Source: Mesorhizobium sp.
GTDB taxonomy: Bacteria > Pseudomonadota > Alphaproteobacteria > Rhizobiales > Rhizobiaceae
NCBI GenBank assembly: GCA_004020365.1
Contig: SAQR01000017.1
Location: forward strand, 43,261-107,260
Length of the DNA stretch: 64,000 nt
Direction: 5' to 3'
The notes beneath the pieces are model-generated. The model saw only the letters and a list, made by a program, of their open reading frames with translations, was not told the origin of the DNA and did no database searches. Within the stretch, counting starts at the first letter, position 1; each line of letters opens with the position of its first letter. Of the stretch, positions 26,542 to 35,272 are shown piece after piece. Made by a program: the position numbers and the translations under genes.

Positions 26542-27783
26542 ATGCAGTCCTTCAGTACGTTCGTCGTCAACAATGTCCGCTGGCTCTCGGGCGCCTTTTT
26601 GCTGACCCTCGTCTCGTCCTTCGGGCAGACCTTCTTCATCGCCTTGTCGAACGGGGGCATCCGCGAGACGTTCGGGTTGAGTCATGGCGAGTTCGGCGGG
26701 CTTTACATGCTGGCAACGCTCCTCAGCGCGGCGACTCTGCCGTTCTTGGGTCGGTCGCTGGACCGGTATTCGACAATGACCATGGCGATCGCGACGATGC
26801 TCATGCTCGCCTGCGCCAGCATCGCGATGGGGTTCGCCGGTTCGCTGCCAACGCTGCTCCTTGCGCTCTACCTGCTGCGCCTTTTCGGACAGGGGATGAT
26901 GACCCAGACGGCCTTGACCGCGACTGGCCGCTGGTTCGCCGCGAACCGGGGCCGCGCCGTCTCGGTCGTCACGCTTGGCTTTCATGTCGGCGGCGCTCTG
27001 CTGCCCTTCCTGTTCGTCCTCGTGGCCGGCCTCGTCGGCTGGAGGGGAAGCTGGTTCGTCTGCGCAGCCTTCATCCTGGTGGCGTTGCCTCTGGTTTCTG
27101 CGCTGGTCTGGAAGGAACGCAATCCGCAGAGCGAGGCCCAGCCGAGGGCGCAACGCGCAGTGAAGCACTGGACGCGGGCGGAAGTCCTGCGCGATCCGAC
27201 GTTCTACGCCATCTGCCTGGGGGTCCTGGCTCCCGCCTTCGTCGGCACCACCATCTTCTTTCACCAGGTCTATCTAACCGAGCTTCGAAGCTGGCCGCTG
27301 CAACTCTTCGCGAGCGGCTTCGCCGTCCTGTCCGCCACGACGATGGGTTTTGCGCTTCTGGCCGGATGGCTGGTCGACCGCTTCTCGGCGGTCCAGCTGC
27401 TGCCTCTATTCCTTCTGCCCCTGGCGCTGGCATGCTTCGCGGCTGCCTATCTGACGGCGCCTTTCGCCATCTTCGTCTTCATGGCGCTGCTTGGCATCAG
27501 CTACGGCTTCTCCTCGACCCTGGAGGGCGCCATGTGGCCGGAGATCTATGGCACAGCGCATCTCGGCGCGATCCGCTCGGTTGTGGTGGCAGTGATGGTT
27601 CTCGCGTCGGCGATCGGTCCCGGCATCACCGGATACCTGATCGACGCCGGCGTCGACTATTCGCTGCAGTTGGCCTTGATGGGCGTCTACAGTCTTGCCG
27701 CCGCCTTCCTAATGTGGAGGGAATCGCGGAGGCTGACGCGGGGCCTCGCGGCTGGAATCTTTCCAGCTCCTGATCGGTCCTGA
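26542..27783 (+). CDS. MFS transporter
   Basis: 413 residues with about 12 membrane helices. The loop 2-3 motif is reduced to FLGRSLDRYSTMTM. The second half begins after a basic central loop (QPRAQRAVKHWTRAEVLRDP). The overall look is of the oxalate/formate or monocarboxylate-like MFS branch (FGLSHGEFGGLYMLATLLSA). It stands alone on the plus strand, 90 bp before a phosphatase-like gene. Substrate and direction of transport cannot be inferred. Confidence 0.83.
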   Translation: MQSFSTFVVNNVRWLSGAFLLTLVSSFGQTFFIALSNGGIRETFGLSHGEFGGLYMLATLLSAATLPFLGRSLDRYSTMTMAIATMLMLACASIAMGFAGSLPTLLLALYLLRLFGQGMMTQTALTATGRWFAANRGRAVSVVTLGFHVGGALLPFLFVLVAGLVGWRGSWFVCAAFILVALPLVSALVWKERNPQSEAQPRAQRAVKHWTRAEVLRDPTFYAICLGVLAPAFVGTTIFFHQVYLTELRSWPLQLFASGFAVLSATTMGFALLAGWLVDRFSAVQLLPLFLLPLALACFAAAYLTAPFAIFVFMALLGISYGFSSTLEGAMWPEIYGTAHLGAIRSVVVAVMVLASAIGPGITGYLIDAGVDYSLQLALMGVYSLAAAFLMWRESRRLTRGLAAGIFPAPDRS

Positions 27784-27872
27784 AATCGTGGGCACCCACA
27801 TTTACAGCGGTACTTACGCAATGAAATGCTGGTCCGCGTCAGACTGCTGATCGGATAAAGGTGAGAAGCAAG

Positions 27873-28442
27873 ATGCGAATTGGACGTCGGCAATTTATGG
27901 TCCTGTCGCTCGGAGCGGCTGCCTTCGGCAGGGCACATGCCTCGGAACCGCTCTGGGCAGCCCTGCGATCCGGAGAAGCCATTGCTGTGCTGCGCCATGC
28001 TGCGGCCCCAGGCTCAGGTGATCCGCCTGGCTTCAGGCTCGGCGATTGCAGCACCCAGCGGAATCTGTCGGAACAAGGTCGTGCGCAGGCCCGCGCGATC
28101 GGCGACCTGTTCCGTGCCAATGGCATCTCGTCGGCGGCCGTCTATTCGAGCCAGTGGTGTCGCTGCCTCGATACCGCTCGCCTGCTCGGGATCGGCGAGG
28201 TCGTGGCTCTTGAGCTGCTCAATTCATTCTTTGGCGACAGTTCGGCCGCAGAAGCGCGCACCGGCGCCCTTTTGGCCTGGCTTCGCGGGCAGCGTTTTGG
28301 CGGACCTGTGGTGCTAGTCACGCATCAGGTCAACATCACCGGTTTGACCGGCGAGGTACCGGAGAGCGGCGAAATGATCATCGTCCGTATTCCTGAAGCC
28401 GGCCCCGTGCAGGTCATCGGGCAGGTTGCCACGCCGGCTTGA
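27873..28442 (+). CDS. Exported histidine-phosphatase-family protein
   Basis: 189 residues. The N terminus is a twin-arginine signal (GRRQFMVLSLGAAAFGRAHA), indicating export after folding. The phosphatase core has the RH motif (AVLRHAAAPG), SSQWCRCLDTARLL for the second arginine, and LVTHQVNITGLTG for the second histidine. ATG 27873 is preferred to GTG 27861 because the AAGGTGAG element then has normal spacing. The natural substrate is unknown; the family includes phosphoglycerate-mutase-like phosphatases of sugars and small molecules. Confidence 0.8.
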   Translation: MRIGRRQFMVLSLGAAAFGRAHASEPLWAALRSGEAIAVLRHAAAPGSGDPPGFRLGDCSTQRNLSEQGRAQARAIGDLFRANGISSAAVYSSQWCRCLDTARLLGIGEVVALELLNSFFGDSSAAEARTGALLAWLRGQRFGGPVVLVTHQVNITGLTGEVPESGEMIIVRIPEAGPVQVIGQVATPA

Positions 28443-28528
28443 GCATCGTGGCCCTCACCCCCATCTCGTCAGCATCGCTTCAGTAGCGGAACAACGACGT
28501 GCGAGGAGAGATCAAAAGGAGTGATGGC

Positions 28529-28921
28529 ATGGCTATCGATTTCAACCACACAATACTGCCGGCCCGCGACAGCGAGGCGTCGGCAAAGTTCCTGGCGGAA
28601 ATGCTTGGCCTTCCCGCCCCGAGGCGCTGGGGGCCTTTCCAGATGGTCACCACCGAAAACGGTGCCAACCTCGACTACATGGATACCGACGGCGAAATCA
28701 GGCCGCAGCATTACGCCTTCCTGGTCAGCGAAGCCGAGTTCGACGAGATCTTCGCCAGGATTCGTGAACGGAACCTCCCGTACTGGGCTGACCCCAGCCA
28801 GACGCAGTTGGGCGAGATCAACCACCACGACGGCGGCCGCGGCGTCTATTTCGAGGACCCGAACGGTCATCTTCTTGAGATCATTACCCGTCAGTACGGC
28901 AGCGGCGGATGGAACCCGTGA
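28529..28921 (+). CDS. VOC-family protein
   Basis: A 130-residue single-chain VOC fold: DFNHTILPARDSEASAKFLA, then YAFLVSEAEFDEIFARIRER, and VYFEDPNGHLLEIITRQYG, with the Glu of LLEI as probable metal ligand and the His in FNHT and QHYAF as others. A clear AAGGAG precedes ATG 28529. It probably binds a metal and may act as a glyoxalase-like or resistance-type enzyme. There is no operon partner within 40 bp on the same strand. Confidence 0.82.
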   Translation: MAIDFNHTILPARDSEASAKFLAEMLGLPAPRRWGPFQMVTTENGANLDYMDTDGEIRPQHYAFLVSEAEFDEIFARIRERNLPYWADPSQTQLGEINHHDGGRGVYFEDPNGHLLEIITRQYGSGGWNP

Positions 28922-28966
28922 TCGCTCGGTGACGCAGCCAGGCGGCGAACGTTCTGCGATCTGGTC

Positions 28967-29290
28967 TCATGGCGGAACCTGAACGGTGACTTTGATCGAT
29001 GAATAATAGGCCGCGACATCAGCTATATCCTCATCGCTCAAGCCCTTGGTCACGACAGTCATCTGCTCGTTCTTGCGCTCGCCTGCCTTGAATTCCATCA
29101 GCGCCTTGACAAGATAGGCCTCCTTTTGCCCGGCTATGTTCGGCGCCTCAGGCAGCTTGGCGATGCCGTCCTTGCCATGGCAGACCTGGCACTTCAGCAT
29201 GATTTTTTTGCCCGAAGCGGCATCACCTCCAGCCTGCGCAAGAGACGAACAGGCAAAGAGCGCAGCCAGACTTACGATCAAACGCCTCAC
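28967..29290 (-). CDS. Class I c-type cytochrome
   Basis: 107 residues. The signal peptide is IVSLAALFACSSLAQA. A single haem site CQVCH is at about residues 34-38, and a candidate axial Met lies in NEQMTVV. The C-terminal helix is LSDEDIADVAAYYSSI. It is a small soluble or weakly anchored periplasmic electron carrier. It starts at GTG 29290 with AGGAG six bases upstream. It directly follows the sorbosone/PQQ-type dehydrogenase gene on the same strand and is its likely electron acceptor. Confidence 0.87.
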   Translation of the reverse strand: MRRLIVSLAALFACSSLAQAGGDAASGKKIMLKCQVCHGKDGIAKLPEAPNIAGQKEAYLVKALMEFKAGERKNEQMTVVTKGLSDEDIADVAAYYSSIKVTVQVPP

Positions 29291-29318
29291 GCCGAACTCC
29301 TGTATCCATAGAGAAGCA

Positions 29319-29351
29319 AGCCAGGCAGCAGCAGAAGGCCGCCGCCTGGCT
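29319..29351 (-). other. Intercistronic hairpin
   Basis: AGCCAGGC (29319-29326) and GCCTGGCT (29344-29351) form a perfect 8-bp stem with a 17-base loop between the dehydrogenase stop and the cytochrome start. There is no T-run on the minus strand, so mRNA processing or partial attenuation is more likely than full termination. Confidence 0.4.
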
Positions 29352-29357
29352 AATTCG

Positions 29358-30608
29358 TCAATCGCCGTAGGAAATCCGCCAGACGGCCCCGGCTAAATCG
29401 TCGGACACCAGAAGCGAACCGTCTTTGAGCATCTGAACATCGACAGGACGGCCGAGATACTCGCCATTCTCGTTCAGCCAGCCGTCAGCGAACACTTCAG
29501 TTTTGTCCGCCGTGCCGTCCGGCTTGAGCGAGGTGAACATCACCCGAGCCCCCACCGGGTCGACGCGGTTCCAGGAGCCGTGCTGGGTCGAGAAGATGCC
29601 GCCCCGATATTTTTCGGGGAACTGCTTGCCGGTATAGAACGACAGCCCGAGATCGGCCGCGTGAGCCTCTTGCTCGACCTCCGGGAAGGTCACGCCTTCG
29701 GGCACTGTGGCGTCCTTGTACTCAATCGTACGAACTTTGCCGCCGCCATACCAGGGGAAGCCAAAATTCTGGTCCGGTCCGGTAACACGGTTCATTTCAC
29801 CTGGGGGAATGGTGTCGCCCATGCCGTCGACCTGATTGTCGTTCACCCAAAGTGTCTTGTCCTTTGGGTTGAAATCAAGGCCGAGGGGATTGCGCATTCC
29901 GCGCGCATAAATTTTGCGGTCGGTACCGTCCTGCTTCATGCTTATGATGCCGCCGATGCCGAGTTTCTCGAATTCCGGGAGCACTTCGGGGGCTGGCACA
30001 TTGAACGGCTGGCCGATGGTAATATAGATGCGGTTATCGGGCCCGACACGACAGGTTCGGGCCGTGTGATTGTAGCTCTCGTTGGATGCGGGTATCAGTT
30101 CGCCCTGCTTCACGATCGGGAAAGCCGCGACATCCGGGCCTTCATAGAAAAACTCGGCCGCCGGGAACCACAATACGCGGTTCTGTTCGACGACGTAGAG
30201 GTGGCCATCTCTGGAGAAACAGACGCCGTTCGGGACTGTCATTTTGATTGAAGGCGCAAAGACCTTCACATCATCGGCGACGCGATCCTTGTCGCGGTCG
30301 GTCATGGAGTAGACCAGTTCTTTGCGGGTACCGACAAAGGTCACCACGCCCTGTGGTCCTACGGCCATATGACGTGCGTCGGGAACGATGGCATAGAGAG
30401 TGACCTTGAAGCCATCCGGGACTTTGACCTTCGCTGCAATGGCTTTGAGGGCTTCGGCGTTCTCTCCGGTCTGTGGGATCGGCTCCATCATTGGTGTGCC
30501 GGTCGTCTTGAAGCCGCCAAGTTTCTCGAGATTTTTGTCCTGCGCAAAGGCGGACGTTACGCAAAGGGCGGCAGCGCATGACAAAACGAAAGCTAGTTTC
30601 TTGATCAC
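29358..30608 (-). CDS. Sorbosone/PQQ-type sugar dehydrogenase (six-bladed propeller)
   Basis: 416 residues with signal peptide LAFVLSCAAALCVTSAFA, then a beta-propeller of the GdhB/sorbosone dehydrogenase family: VPDGFKVTLYAIVPDARHMA, YNHTARTCRVGPDNRIYITI, YARGMRNPLGLDFNPKDKTL, and STQHGSWNRVDPVGARVMFT. Members oxidise sugars or aldehydes in the periplasm, often with PQQ. GTG at 30608 with GGGAGG upstream decides the start; the frame upstream lacks a signal peptide. The cytochrome c gene 68 bp downstream completes an electron route to the respiratory chain. The actual substrate and whether PQQ is bound are inferred from the family only. Confidence 0.85.
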   Translation of the reverse strand: MIKKLAFVLSCAAALCVTSAFAQDKNLEKLGGFKTTGTPMMEPIPQTGENAEALKAIAAKVKVPDGFKVTLYAIVPDARHMAVGPQGVVTFVGTRKELVYSMTDRDKDRVADDVKVFAPSIKMTVPNGVCFSRDGHLYVVEQNRVLWFPAAEFFYEGPDVAAFPIVKQGELIPASNESYNHTARTCRVGPDNRIYITIGQPFNVPAPEVLPEFEKLGIGGIISMKQDGTDRKIYARGMRNPLGLDFNPKDKTLWVNDNQVDGMGDTIPPGEMNRVTGPDQNFGFPWYGGGKVRTIEYKDATVPEGVTFPEVEQEAHAADLGLSFYTGKQFPEKYRGGIFSTQHGSWNRVDPVGARVMFTSLKPDGTADKTEVFADGWLNENGEYLGRPVDVQMLKDGSLLVSDDLAGAVWRISYGD

Positions 30609-31094
30609 GATATCCTCCCACGTGGCCAGCTTCGCGGCATCTGTGGCAGTCAGATACAACGTTGCGGGCGGTTGCTTTTGTGCGAAATTTCCAGCGCCGA
30701 GCACAATCTTCCGGTCGGGACTTGGCGACCGAAATCGTTGCCTAACTCAATCCCCTGACAGTCACCTGGGGCTGCAGTTGGTTGCCGCCACAGCATAACA
30801 TGTTGGCCCGCCGGGTACCAACGATGAACGGCAAGCTGGTGCCCCAATATGCATGTAGAGTTGCCTCCGGACGTCCGCCGAAAAATGGCATCCAGGCAAT
30901 GACAGACCGCTAGAGAGCGGCCCGCCACAGGGGCAAAGATGCATCGCCCTCTTCTCGCTTGCCATCATCCTTTCGCGAGCCGTTGCGATCCTGGCTGCCC
31001 GGGTCGTGCTTGCCTCCAACTGTCGACTCGCATTGGCGGACGCCGCGCCTAGATAAGCACTGCGCCGGGGCGGAGCGATGCAGAGGACCTGAGC
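30609..31094. other. Divergent promoter region
   Basis: About 485 bp between the divergent dehydrogenase and aldo/keto reductase genes. It has one small hairpin (CCGCTAGAGAGCGG near 30907-30920). The minus-strand open frames lack a good start and do not look like proteins. It presumably contains both promoters. Confidence 0.4.
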
Positions 31095-31949
31095 ATGCCT
31101 GAACAAATTACCCTGACTAAAGCTGAGCAGATCACATTGAATGATGGCTCAGCCATTCCCCAGATCGGCCTTGGCGTTTGGCAGGTCGATCCAGCCATTA
31201 CGAGCCAGGTGGTGAGTTGGGGAATCGAGGCCGGCTACAGATTGATCGACACCGCCGAAGGCTACCAGAACGAGGAAGGCGTCGGGCAAGCGATCAGCAC
31301 GGCTGGCGTGCCGAGAGGCGAGTTGTTCATCACCTCGAAACTGCGCAACGGCGCGCATCAGCGTGACGCCGCCCTGCGGGCTTTCGACGAGACGATGAAC
31401 AAGCTCGGAATCGAGCAGATCGACCTGTTCCTGATCCACTGGCCAGTGCCCAGCCAGGGCAAATATGTCGAGGCGTGGAAGACGCTGATCGAACTCAGGC
31501 AATCCGGCCGGATCAAGTCGATTGGCGTTTCGAATTTCAACCAGGACCATCTGGAGCGGATCATCGGCGAGACTGGTGTCACACCATCGGTCAACCAGAT
31601 CGAACTCCATCCCCGGTTTCAACAGCGCCATACCAGAGAATTTCACAGCACGCACAACATCCGCATCGAAAGCTGGAGCCCGCTGGGCAGCGGCCGGCTG
31701 TTGAGCGACCCGACCCTCGAAAAGATCGCCGGAAAACACCGCAAATCCGTGGCGCAGGTGATCATCCGCTGGCATCTTCAGGAAGGGCTGATCGTCATTC
31801 CAAAGTCGATCCATCAGGATCGGATTGCCGCCAATTTCGACGTCTTCGATTTCGAGCTGGACGCGGCAGACCTCAGCCTCATTCGAGGCATGGATTCATC
31901 AGACGGCCGTACGGGCGCGAACCCGGCCACGGCTGCATTCCTGTTCTAA
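31095..31949 (+). CDS. Aldo/keto reductase
   Basis: 284 residues, a complete TIM-barrel AKR. The tetrad is visible: Asp in YRLIDTAEGYQNEEGV, the nearby Tyr, Lys in LFITSKLRNG, and His in IDLFLIHWPVP. NADPH-binding elements follow in IPKSIHQDRIAANFDVFDFE. It resembles the AKR5 branch (2,5-diketo-gluconate reductase-like). The N terminus carries a near-duplicate EQITL. It reduces aldehydes or ketones with NADPH; the native substrate is unknown. It stands alone, divergent from the sugar dehydrogenase. Confidence 0.87.
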   Translation: MPEQITLTKAEQITLNDGSAIPQIGLGVWQVDPAITSQVVSWGIEAGYRLIDTAEGYQNEEGVGQAISTAGVPRGELFITSKLRNGAHQRDAALRAFDETMNKLGIEQIDLFLIHWPVPSQGKYVEAWKTLIELRQSGRIKSIGVSNFNQDHLERIIGETGVTPSVNQIELHPRFQQRHTREFHSTHNIRIESWSPLGSGRLLSDPTLEKIAGKHRKSVAQVIIRWHLQEGLIVIPKSIHQDRIAANFDVFDFELDAADLSLIRGMDSSDGRTGANPATAAFLF

Positions 31950-32066
31950 CCAGCGACGGGACGCGGCCAGATCAGCGAAGGCGGATGACGTGAGGGCAGC
32001 GGCCGCTTGGCGACGGCCGGCTGCCCGATGCCGAACCTGTACGCTGCGATTTGTTGTCGGCCAATG

Positions 32067-34235
32067 TCAGACAGCCGGTTTACTGACGGAAAAAAGCTGC
32101 AGGCCACCGGGAACACCTGCAAGTTCCATCTCGCAATGCTCCTCAAACATCAGGCCCGAACCGGCCATGAGATCACGAACGGTCCGGGACGCGATGATCT
32201 CACCCGGTCCGGCATGATCGAGCAGACGCGATGTCAGTTGAATTGCGATACCGGTGACGTCGTCGCCGCGCCTTTCGCATTCGCCAATATGGATTGCCGC
32301 GCGAACCCGAAGGCCGGATTCGCCCAGTCGACGATGGATCGCCAATGCGCATTGGATCGCTCTCGTTGGCCGCTGAAATACCGCTAGAAACCCGTTTCCG
32401 GTGCGTTTGATTTCCTCACCGTCCGCGTGATGCAATTCCTTGCGTATCTCGTCGTCGTATCGCTGCATCAGATCGCGCCACGTCTGGTTGCTGGTGTTGA
32501 CGAGAGCCGACGGCAACCCGACGACTTCCACGTGCAGCGCCGTGACAAGCACGCGCTCGCCCGGCGCTGCCGGCAAGGCGCCGGTGACGAAGGTCTGGAT
32601 CTCGTCGACCAGGCGATCGGAATTCTCGCCCCAGATTACGTGATCACGGCCGGCAAGCTCGATGTATCTGGCGCCCTCGATATGCGTTGCCAGATAGCGG
32701 CCCTCTTCCGGTTTCACCCAGCGGTCCCCTGCCGCCTGGACGATCAGTGTCGGGACGTGAATGGCTGGGAGAAGGGCGCGAACATCGATTTCGGTGCCCC
32801 AGCGCCACAGCGCGATCGCGTCGGCAGGCGAGGCCGAATTCCTCAGATACGCGGCGAACCATTCCCTCTCGAAACTATCATTCATCAGGCTGGGCGCGGC
32901 GTTGCTCATATCTGCCGGCTCCCCCCATTGTCTCTCGACGGCGGCCAGATCTTCCTCCACCTGCTCGCTTGTCCTTGCCCAGGGATAATCCTTCGACCAT
33001 CGGCCGCTGGCATAGGTTCCGTTGAGGACGAGAGCCGCCGTCCTCTCGGGATAGGTCGCCGCGAACAGCATGCACATGGGGCCGCCTTCCGAGCTCCCGA
33101 ACAGAACCGTGTGCTTCGAGCCGACCGCATCCAGCACCGCCCGCATGTCTTCCATTCGCTCTTCCAGCGTTGGCAAACCGACATTTCGATCGGACAGTCC
33201 CGTGCCGCGCTTGTCCATGCGGATCAGGCGCGAGAAGGCGCCGAGGCGATGGAGCAAATGCGAAAGCCGCGGCGACGACCAGGCAAGGTCAAGGTTGGAG
33301 ACCCATCCAGGCACATAGATCAGGTCGACCGGCCCGTCGCCGGTCACCTGATAGGCGATGTTGATCCCGGCCGATTTGACATAATGGGTCGCGGGGCGCA
33401 TCGGCTCGGCCGGAAATGCCGGCCGCGCGCCAGTTCGGGCTGGCGACGGTGGCGGCGTCTGGGAAGGCGGCGCCAAGGCGGCTATCCGGGAGGCGGCTTG
33501 CGACGTCATGCGGCGCGTCCGCAGGTCTTCATAGAGATGTCGGGTTTCCGGCTCAGGCTGCAGGCTGAGTTCCCGCTGCAGCGCACTGCGGCAATTTTCA
33601 TATTGCCTCAGCGCGAGAGTGAGCCGGCCCTGTACCGCATAGGCTCGCATCAGGGCGCGGTGGATATCCTCCCTCAGCGGCTCCATGGCGAGCAGGCGCG
33701 TTGCCGCGCGCGCGCATGAGGCAGGATCGTTCGTGGTGCAGTAATGCGCGACGAGCTTGTCCAGTGCCGCGACGGCCATCGCCCTCAGGCGCTCGCGCTC
33801 GACCCGCAGCCAATCCTCGAACGGCTCCTCCTTCAGGCCGAAGCCGTCGAGCAGATCGCCGCGATAGACGACAAGCGCCTGTTCGAGTTGCTCCGGTTCG
33901 GAGCCGGCGGCCAGCGCCTCGAACCGCACGACATCGAAATCAAGATCGTCGAGATTGAGGGTAATGCTGTCGCCCTCGGTCAGTAACGTCCGGCCATCGG
34001 ATGCGTCCATCCCTTTCCTGACGGCCGATAGGGCCTGTCGAAGGCTCATCCGGGCCTGGGCGTCGCCGTTGCCGCCCCACAAAAGCGCTGCGAGCTTCTC
34101 GCGTGACTGCGAGTGTCCGGATTGCAGGGCGAGATAAGCCACCATGGCGCGCGCCTTGCGGCTGAAAACCGGGGCGGCCGCTGCGCCTCCGGCGAAGTCG
34201 AAACCGCCTAGCAGACAGAGATGAGGGTGCGACAT
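32067..34235 (-). CDS. BTAD regulator - alpha/beta hydrolase - inactive cyclase fusion
   Basis: 722 residues. Residues 1-240 are a SARP-like winged helix plus BTAD helical repeat (FSRKARAMVAYLALQ, then ARMSLRQALSAVRKGMD and RLTLALRQYENCRSALQREL). About 285-540 is an alpha/beta hydrolase: nucleophile elbow LFGSSEGGPM, acid VQAAGDRW, histidine GRDHVIW. The rest is a class III cyclase fold (RAAIHIGECERRGDDVTGIA), but both metal-binding aspartates are lost: TALHVEVVG replaces the TDIVGST-type motif, and KRTGNGFLAVF has Asn for the second Asp. It is thus a cytoplasmic sensor or regulator rather than a cyclase. ATG 34235 is chosen over 34256. A small-molecule ligand acting through the hydrolase domain is inference. 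Confidence 0.82.
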   Translation of the reverse strand: MSHPHLCLLGGFDFAGGAAAAPVFSRKARAMVAYLALQSGHSQSREKLAALLWGGNGDAQARMSLRQALSAVRKGMDASDGRTLLTEGDSITLNLDDLDFDVVRFEALAAGSEPEQLEQALVVYRGDLLDGFGLKEEPFEDWLRVERERLRAMAVAALDKLVAHYCTTNDPASCARAATRLLAMEPLREDIHRALMRAYAVQGRLTLALRQYENCRSALQRELSLQPEPETRHLYEDLRTRRMTSQAASRIAALAPPSQTPPPSPARTGARPAFPAEPMRPATHYVKSAGINIAYQVTGDGPVDLIYVPGWVSNLDLAWSSPRLSHLLHRLGAFSRLIRMDKRGTGLSDRNVGLPTLEERMEDMRAVLDAVGSKHTVLFGSSEGGPMCMLFAATYPERTAALVLNGTYASGRWSKDYPWARTSEQVEEDLAAVERQWGEPADMSNAAPSLMNDSFEREWFAAYLRNSASPADAIALWRWGTEIDVRALLPAIHVPTLIVQAAGDRWVKPEEGRYLATHIEGARYIELAGRDHVIWGENSDRLVDEIQTFVTGALPAAPGERVLVTALHVEVVGLPSALVNTSNQTWRDLMQRYDDEIRKELHHADGEEIKRTGNGFLAVFQRPTRAIQCALAIHRRLGESGLRVRAAIHIGECERRGDDVTGIAIQLTSRLLDHAGPGEIIASRTVRDLMAGSGLMFEEHCEMELAGVPGGLQLFSVSKPAV

Positions 34236-34410
34236 CGGGTCCGCCCACGGCAACAACTTTGGTTGCGATCCTTTCCTGTAGTTGCCCCTAATTCAACCTT
34301 CATTTTCATCGGCCTGGCGTTTTCACGAATCCTTCACGCTGGCTCCACGCACCTCTCACGGCCGTGGTGGAGATTGTCCGGACGAGCAGCCCTTATTTCA
34401 GGAGGACACT

Positions 34411-34749
34411 ATGCTACGCCCGAGTTCGTCCGAGTGGCCCATCTGGCATAATGATCCCGGTCAAAATGAGCAGCCGCGCGGCGGCCCGTTACGCCACGAT
34501 ATTGCCCTTACGCATTATCTCGAGAAGCAGCGGGCCTACCGGGTATCAGCGATCCGCTCGTTCGATTTCCGGACCACCGCGATCCGCGCATGCGCGCTGA
34601 TCGCGCGACTTGGGCGTGATTTTTTCCGGCGACTGCATCCATTCAAACCGCACATCGCTATGAAAAATGCACTTAAGTTGACCGACGATATTGGCTTGAG
34701 GCTGGCGCAGATCGAAGCAGAGATAAGCAATTCGTTCTGGCGCTGGTGA
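34411..34749 (+). CDS. Small protein of unknown function
   Basis: 112 residues, basic, without a signal peptide. The start is unusually well supported: AGGAGG lies five bases before the ATG at 34411. It contains a proline/tryptophan-rich N terminus (SSSEWPIWHNDPGQ), an arginine-rich middle (LIARLGRDFFRRLHPFKP) and a helical end (IGLRLAQIEAEISNSFWRW). I do not recognise it. It is divergent from the BTAD-hydrolase-cyclase regulator, with about 175 bp between them, and might be its target. Confidence 0.6.
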   Translation: MLRPSSSEWPIWHNDPGQNEQPRGGPLRHDIALTHYLEKQRAYRVSAIRSFDFRTTAIRACALIARLGRDFFRRLHPFKPHIAMKNALKLTDDIGLRLAQIEAEISNSFWRW

Positions 34750-34816
34750 GCACGACAGCGGGTTTCGGCTCGATCCCAATGGCCTTTTACGGTGAAAACT
34801 CGCCGTCGCGCTTACC

Positions 34817-35122
34817 TCATATGCCCGACCCATCCAGCAGCGGGACATCTTCTTCGTCCCAGGGACTCGGCAATGAACCTTTGCTCAGATTGGCTGTCGG
34901 CAGCGGCATCCAGCATTTCAGCTCGGGCTCGGCGTATTCAACCACGCGTCCGGGCGACGAGTCGGAAGCGCGCCAGCCTTCGCTGCCGAACTGGTCGGCT
35001 CGAGACCAGTAAGCCAGGTCGACTTCCGCCGGCCCCTGTTCCGACGGCCGAACCGTGACAAGGATTCGGCTGCCATCCCTTGGCGCGCTTGACATATGAC
35101 GCCACCGATCGGGCTCGTCCAT
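34817..35122 (-). CDS. DUF551-like small protein
   Basis: 101 residues. WRHMSSAPRDGSRILVTVRP near the N terminus and CWMPLP in the second half match the pattern of small DUF551-like proteins, where W-x-P-x-x-x-A-P-x-D-G opens and H/C-W-M-P-L-P closes the domain. Such proteins are often encoded by phages or accessory regions, and none has a firm function. ATG 35122 with AGGAGG about eight bases upstream decides the start. A 30-bp repeat element copy lies upstream at 35186. Confidence 0.65.
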   Translation of the reverse strand: MDEPDRWRHMSSAPRDGSRILVTVRPSEQGPAEVDLAYWSRADQFGSEGWRASDSSPGRVVEYAEPELKCWMPLPTANLSKGSLPSPWDEEDVPLLDGSGI

Positions 35123-35185
35123 CGTGGTTCCTCCTGCAGCCTGTATCTCGGCCGTCCAGACGAATTGTCGCTTCGCGCACAAGGC

Positions 35186-35215
35186 CGGTCAACCCGAACT
35201 TTGCGCCGGACAGCT
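35186..35215. repeat. Direct repeat copy 1 flanking the methyltransferase gene
   Basis: The 21-base segment CGGTCAACCCGAACTTTGCGC is followed by two different bases and then GACAGCT. The same 30 bases, with two mismatches, recur at 36212 in the same orientation. The two copies bracket a methyltransferase gene. Confidence 0.7.
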
Positions 35216-35272
35216 CTTAGCCGGACAGCAGTTTGCGGCCTGCCGGTCTGGCGCAACATGGGCTGCCAGACA

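Noticed and set aside
32427-33719. A 430-codon plus-strand frame opposite the BTAD-hydrolase-cyclase gene.
   Set aside because: Antisense shadow: arginine-rich, no domain, and the minus strand encodes three clear domains.
32067-34235. Working adenylate cyclase.
   Set aside because: Both metal-binding aspartates are replaced, so catalysis is not expected.
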